Position numbers and translations under genes: made by a program. A DNA stretch of 64,000 nt from J038 sp036734085. Its GTDB lineage: Bacteria > Chloroflexota > Anaerolineae > Aggregatilineales > Phototrophicaceae. Numbering within the stretch: the stretch's first letter is position 1; each line of letters begins with the position of its first letter. Below are positions 63,095-64,000 of this stretch, piece after piece. The notes under the pieces are model-generated. The model saw only the letters and a list, made by a program, of their open reading frames with translations, was not told the origin of the DNA and did not search any database. Location: assembly GCA_036734085.1 (NCBI GenBank), contig DAIMZF010000006.1:1-64000 (forward strand), read 5' to 3'.

Positions 63095-63366
63095 GATTCG
63101 TGTTCCTTTTGTTGTGGCTATTGGCTAATAAAAAGCCAATATAGATGCTATCAATGCCGTAATTGTTTTGTACAGGCGCGATGCACCGCACGCCCACATA
63201 CGATCATCTTTGGTTCCTCTATGAGTTGTCACAGTGCCTTTTACCCTAGACACTGTACGAATACTAAACGCTTACCCGTCGCTTGTCAAAATCCCCTGTG
63301 CATACCGTTCCGTTAGTCTTATACTGCTTTACCGTGAATAAACCATGAAACTGTAATGAGGCCGCT

Positions 63367-64000
63367 ATGCGTTCAGTCGGTATTGCTATCTTTGCTGTTT
63401 TAATTGCTTTCTGTGTGGTGCTTTTGGCCGTGCCGGGAGGCTCTGTTTTTAGTCAGACTTTTGCTACCAACACACCCAGACCCAACCCACCTAGTTTTGC
63501 TACGAATACCCCGCGCGGCCCGTCTGCTACGCCGACCGAAACACTCACACCTACAAGCACACTCACACCGTCGCCTACGCCAACGGAAACATCAACACCG
63601 ACAAATACCCCCGCACCGACGGAAACGCCAACGCAGACTCCTAGCCCTACGCCGACCCCCATCGGGCCTATCTTTTATCCAGATGGCATTAATCCCTTAA
63701 CGGGGTTGCCTTACCCGGATGAAGAGGCCATGAATCGTCGTAATCTTATCGTCAAAGTGAGTAACTTTCCGCCTATCGTCCGCCCCCAGACCGGCCTCAA
63801 CCTGGCCGATGTCATCTTCGAGATGGAGGCTGAAGGCGGTGTTACACGTTTTGCCGCTATTTTCAGATCAAACGCGCCAGAACTTGTCGGCTCTGTGCGT
63901 TCGGCACGTCTGGCGGATTTATACCTCATCGTAATGTACAATGCACTTTTGGCTTATTCCGGCACAAGTGAACCTATCCAAAATCTTATTCTGGAATCAG
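63367..64000 (+). CDS. DUF3048 domain lipoprotein/exported protein, 3' partial
   Basis: Runs off the end of the window (211 codons visible). Seen: a signal peptide (residues about 1-30, hydrophobic IAIFAVLIAFCVVLLAV), a Thr/Pro-rich linker (about 35-98, many TPT/PTP repeats), and then the DUF3048 start with NPLTGLP, NLIVKVSN, VRPQTGLNLADVIFE, and GGVTRFAAIF. This domain occurs in exported bacterial proteins of unknown role. The Thr/Pro linker is a spacer that often carries O-linked sugars. Confidence 0.88.
   Translation, partial: MRSVGIAIFAVLIAFCVVLLAVPGGSVFSQTFATNTPRPNPPSFATNTPRGPSATPTETLTPTSTLTPSPTPTETSTPTNTPAPTETPTQTPSPTPTPIGPIFYPDGINPLTGLPYPDEEAMNRRNLIVKVSNFPPIVRPQTGLNLADVIFEMEAEGGVTRFAAIFRSNAPELVGSVRSARLADLYLIVMYNALLAYSGTSEPIQNLILES

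Noticed and set aside
63404..63700. A Pro/Arg/His-rich plus-strand frame
   Set aside because: It is a different reading of the Thr/Pro linker of the DUF3048 gene that starts at 63367.
1..64000. CRISPR arrays, insertion sequences and prophage genes
   Set aside because: No regularly spaced repeats, transposase, integrase or phage structural genes were seen on either strand.

Overview
The window looks like a chromosomal piece of a Chloroflexota genome, most likely class Anaerolineae or a close relative. This is an inference from gene content: a LysW-dependent lysine operon, an L,D-transpeptidase with SH3-type extracellular proteins, a DUF3048 protein behind a Thr/Pro-rich linker, many TPR and methyltransferase genes, and a MoaD-MoaE fusion. 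No rRNA is present to confirm it. The sequence is a draft scaffold: two runs of exactly 100 N (42547-42646 and 55249-55348) interrupt genes. I see no CRISPR array, insertion sequence, integrase or prophage.

Layout. 1-12.3 kb: the end of a secreted Calx-beta-like protein, tRNA-Arg(UCU), a serine-palmitoyltransferase-like enzyme, a giant RND permease (1830 aa), an L,D-transpeptidase, an SH3-repeat protein, and a queuosine-precursor transporter behind a preQ1-I-like RNA. 12.4-21.2 kb: an ATPase, an IMPACT/YigZ protein, a TPR protein, gyrB, yraN-miaA-hypothetical, and an FHA/winged-helix regulator. 21.2-26.8 kb: the lysW-lysX-lysY-lysZ-lysJ-lysK operon, preceded by two successive Lys-rich leader peptides, each with its own terminator and antiterminator. 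26.7-37.7 kb: a ten-gene minus-strand operon with an O-antigen-ligase-like protein, a nucleotidyltransferase-like protein, three B12-type radical SAM proteins, four methyltransferases and a flippase, but no glycosyltransferase. 37.7-41.1 kb: an HNH endonuclease and a Suv3-like helicase with added DNA-binding and zinc-ribbon parts. 41.1-54.8 kb: mostly housekeeping genes (acyltransferase, MTA/SAH deaminase, rnc-fabF, moaC-moaDE, ftsY, a SpoU methyltransferase, prfB) plus an MFS transporter. 54.9-64 kb: a TPR protein, a glycosyltransferase, a methyltransferase, tgt, a phosphate-binding-like lipoprotein, a PIG-L deacetylase, an SMP-30 protein and a truncated DUF3048 protein.

How genes connect. 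The Lys operon carries alpha-aminoadipate to lysine on the LysW carrier; the Lys-rich leaders argue that lysine rather than arginine is its main product. The precursor transporter and tgt are two steps of queuosine salvage. moaC and moaDE serve molybdopterin synthesis. The radical SAM/methyltransferase operon probably builds or decorates an exported envelope glycan or lipid. The observations most worth following are the tandem lysine attenuators, that operon, the repeat-filled RND permease, and the HNH/Suv3-like pair.
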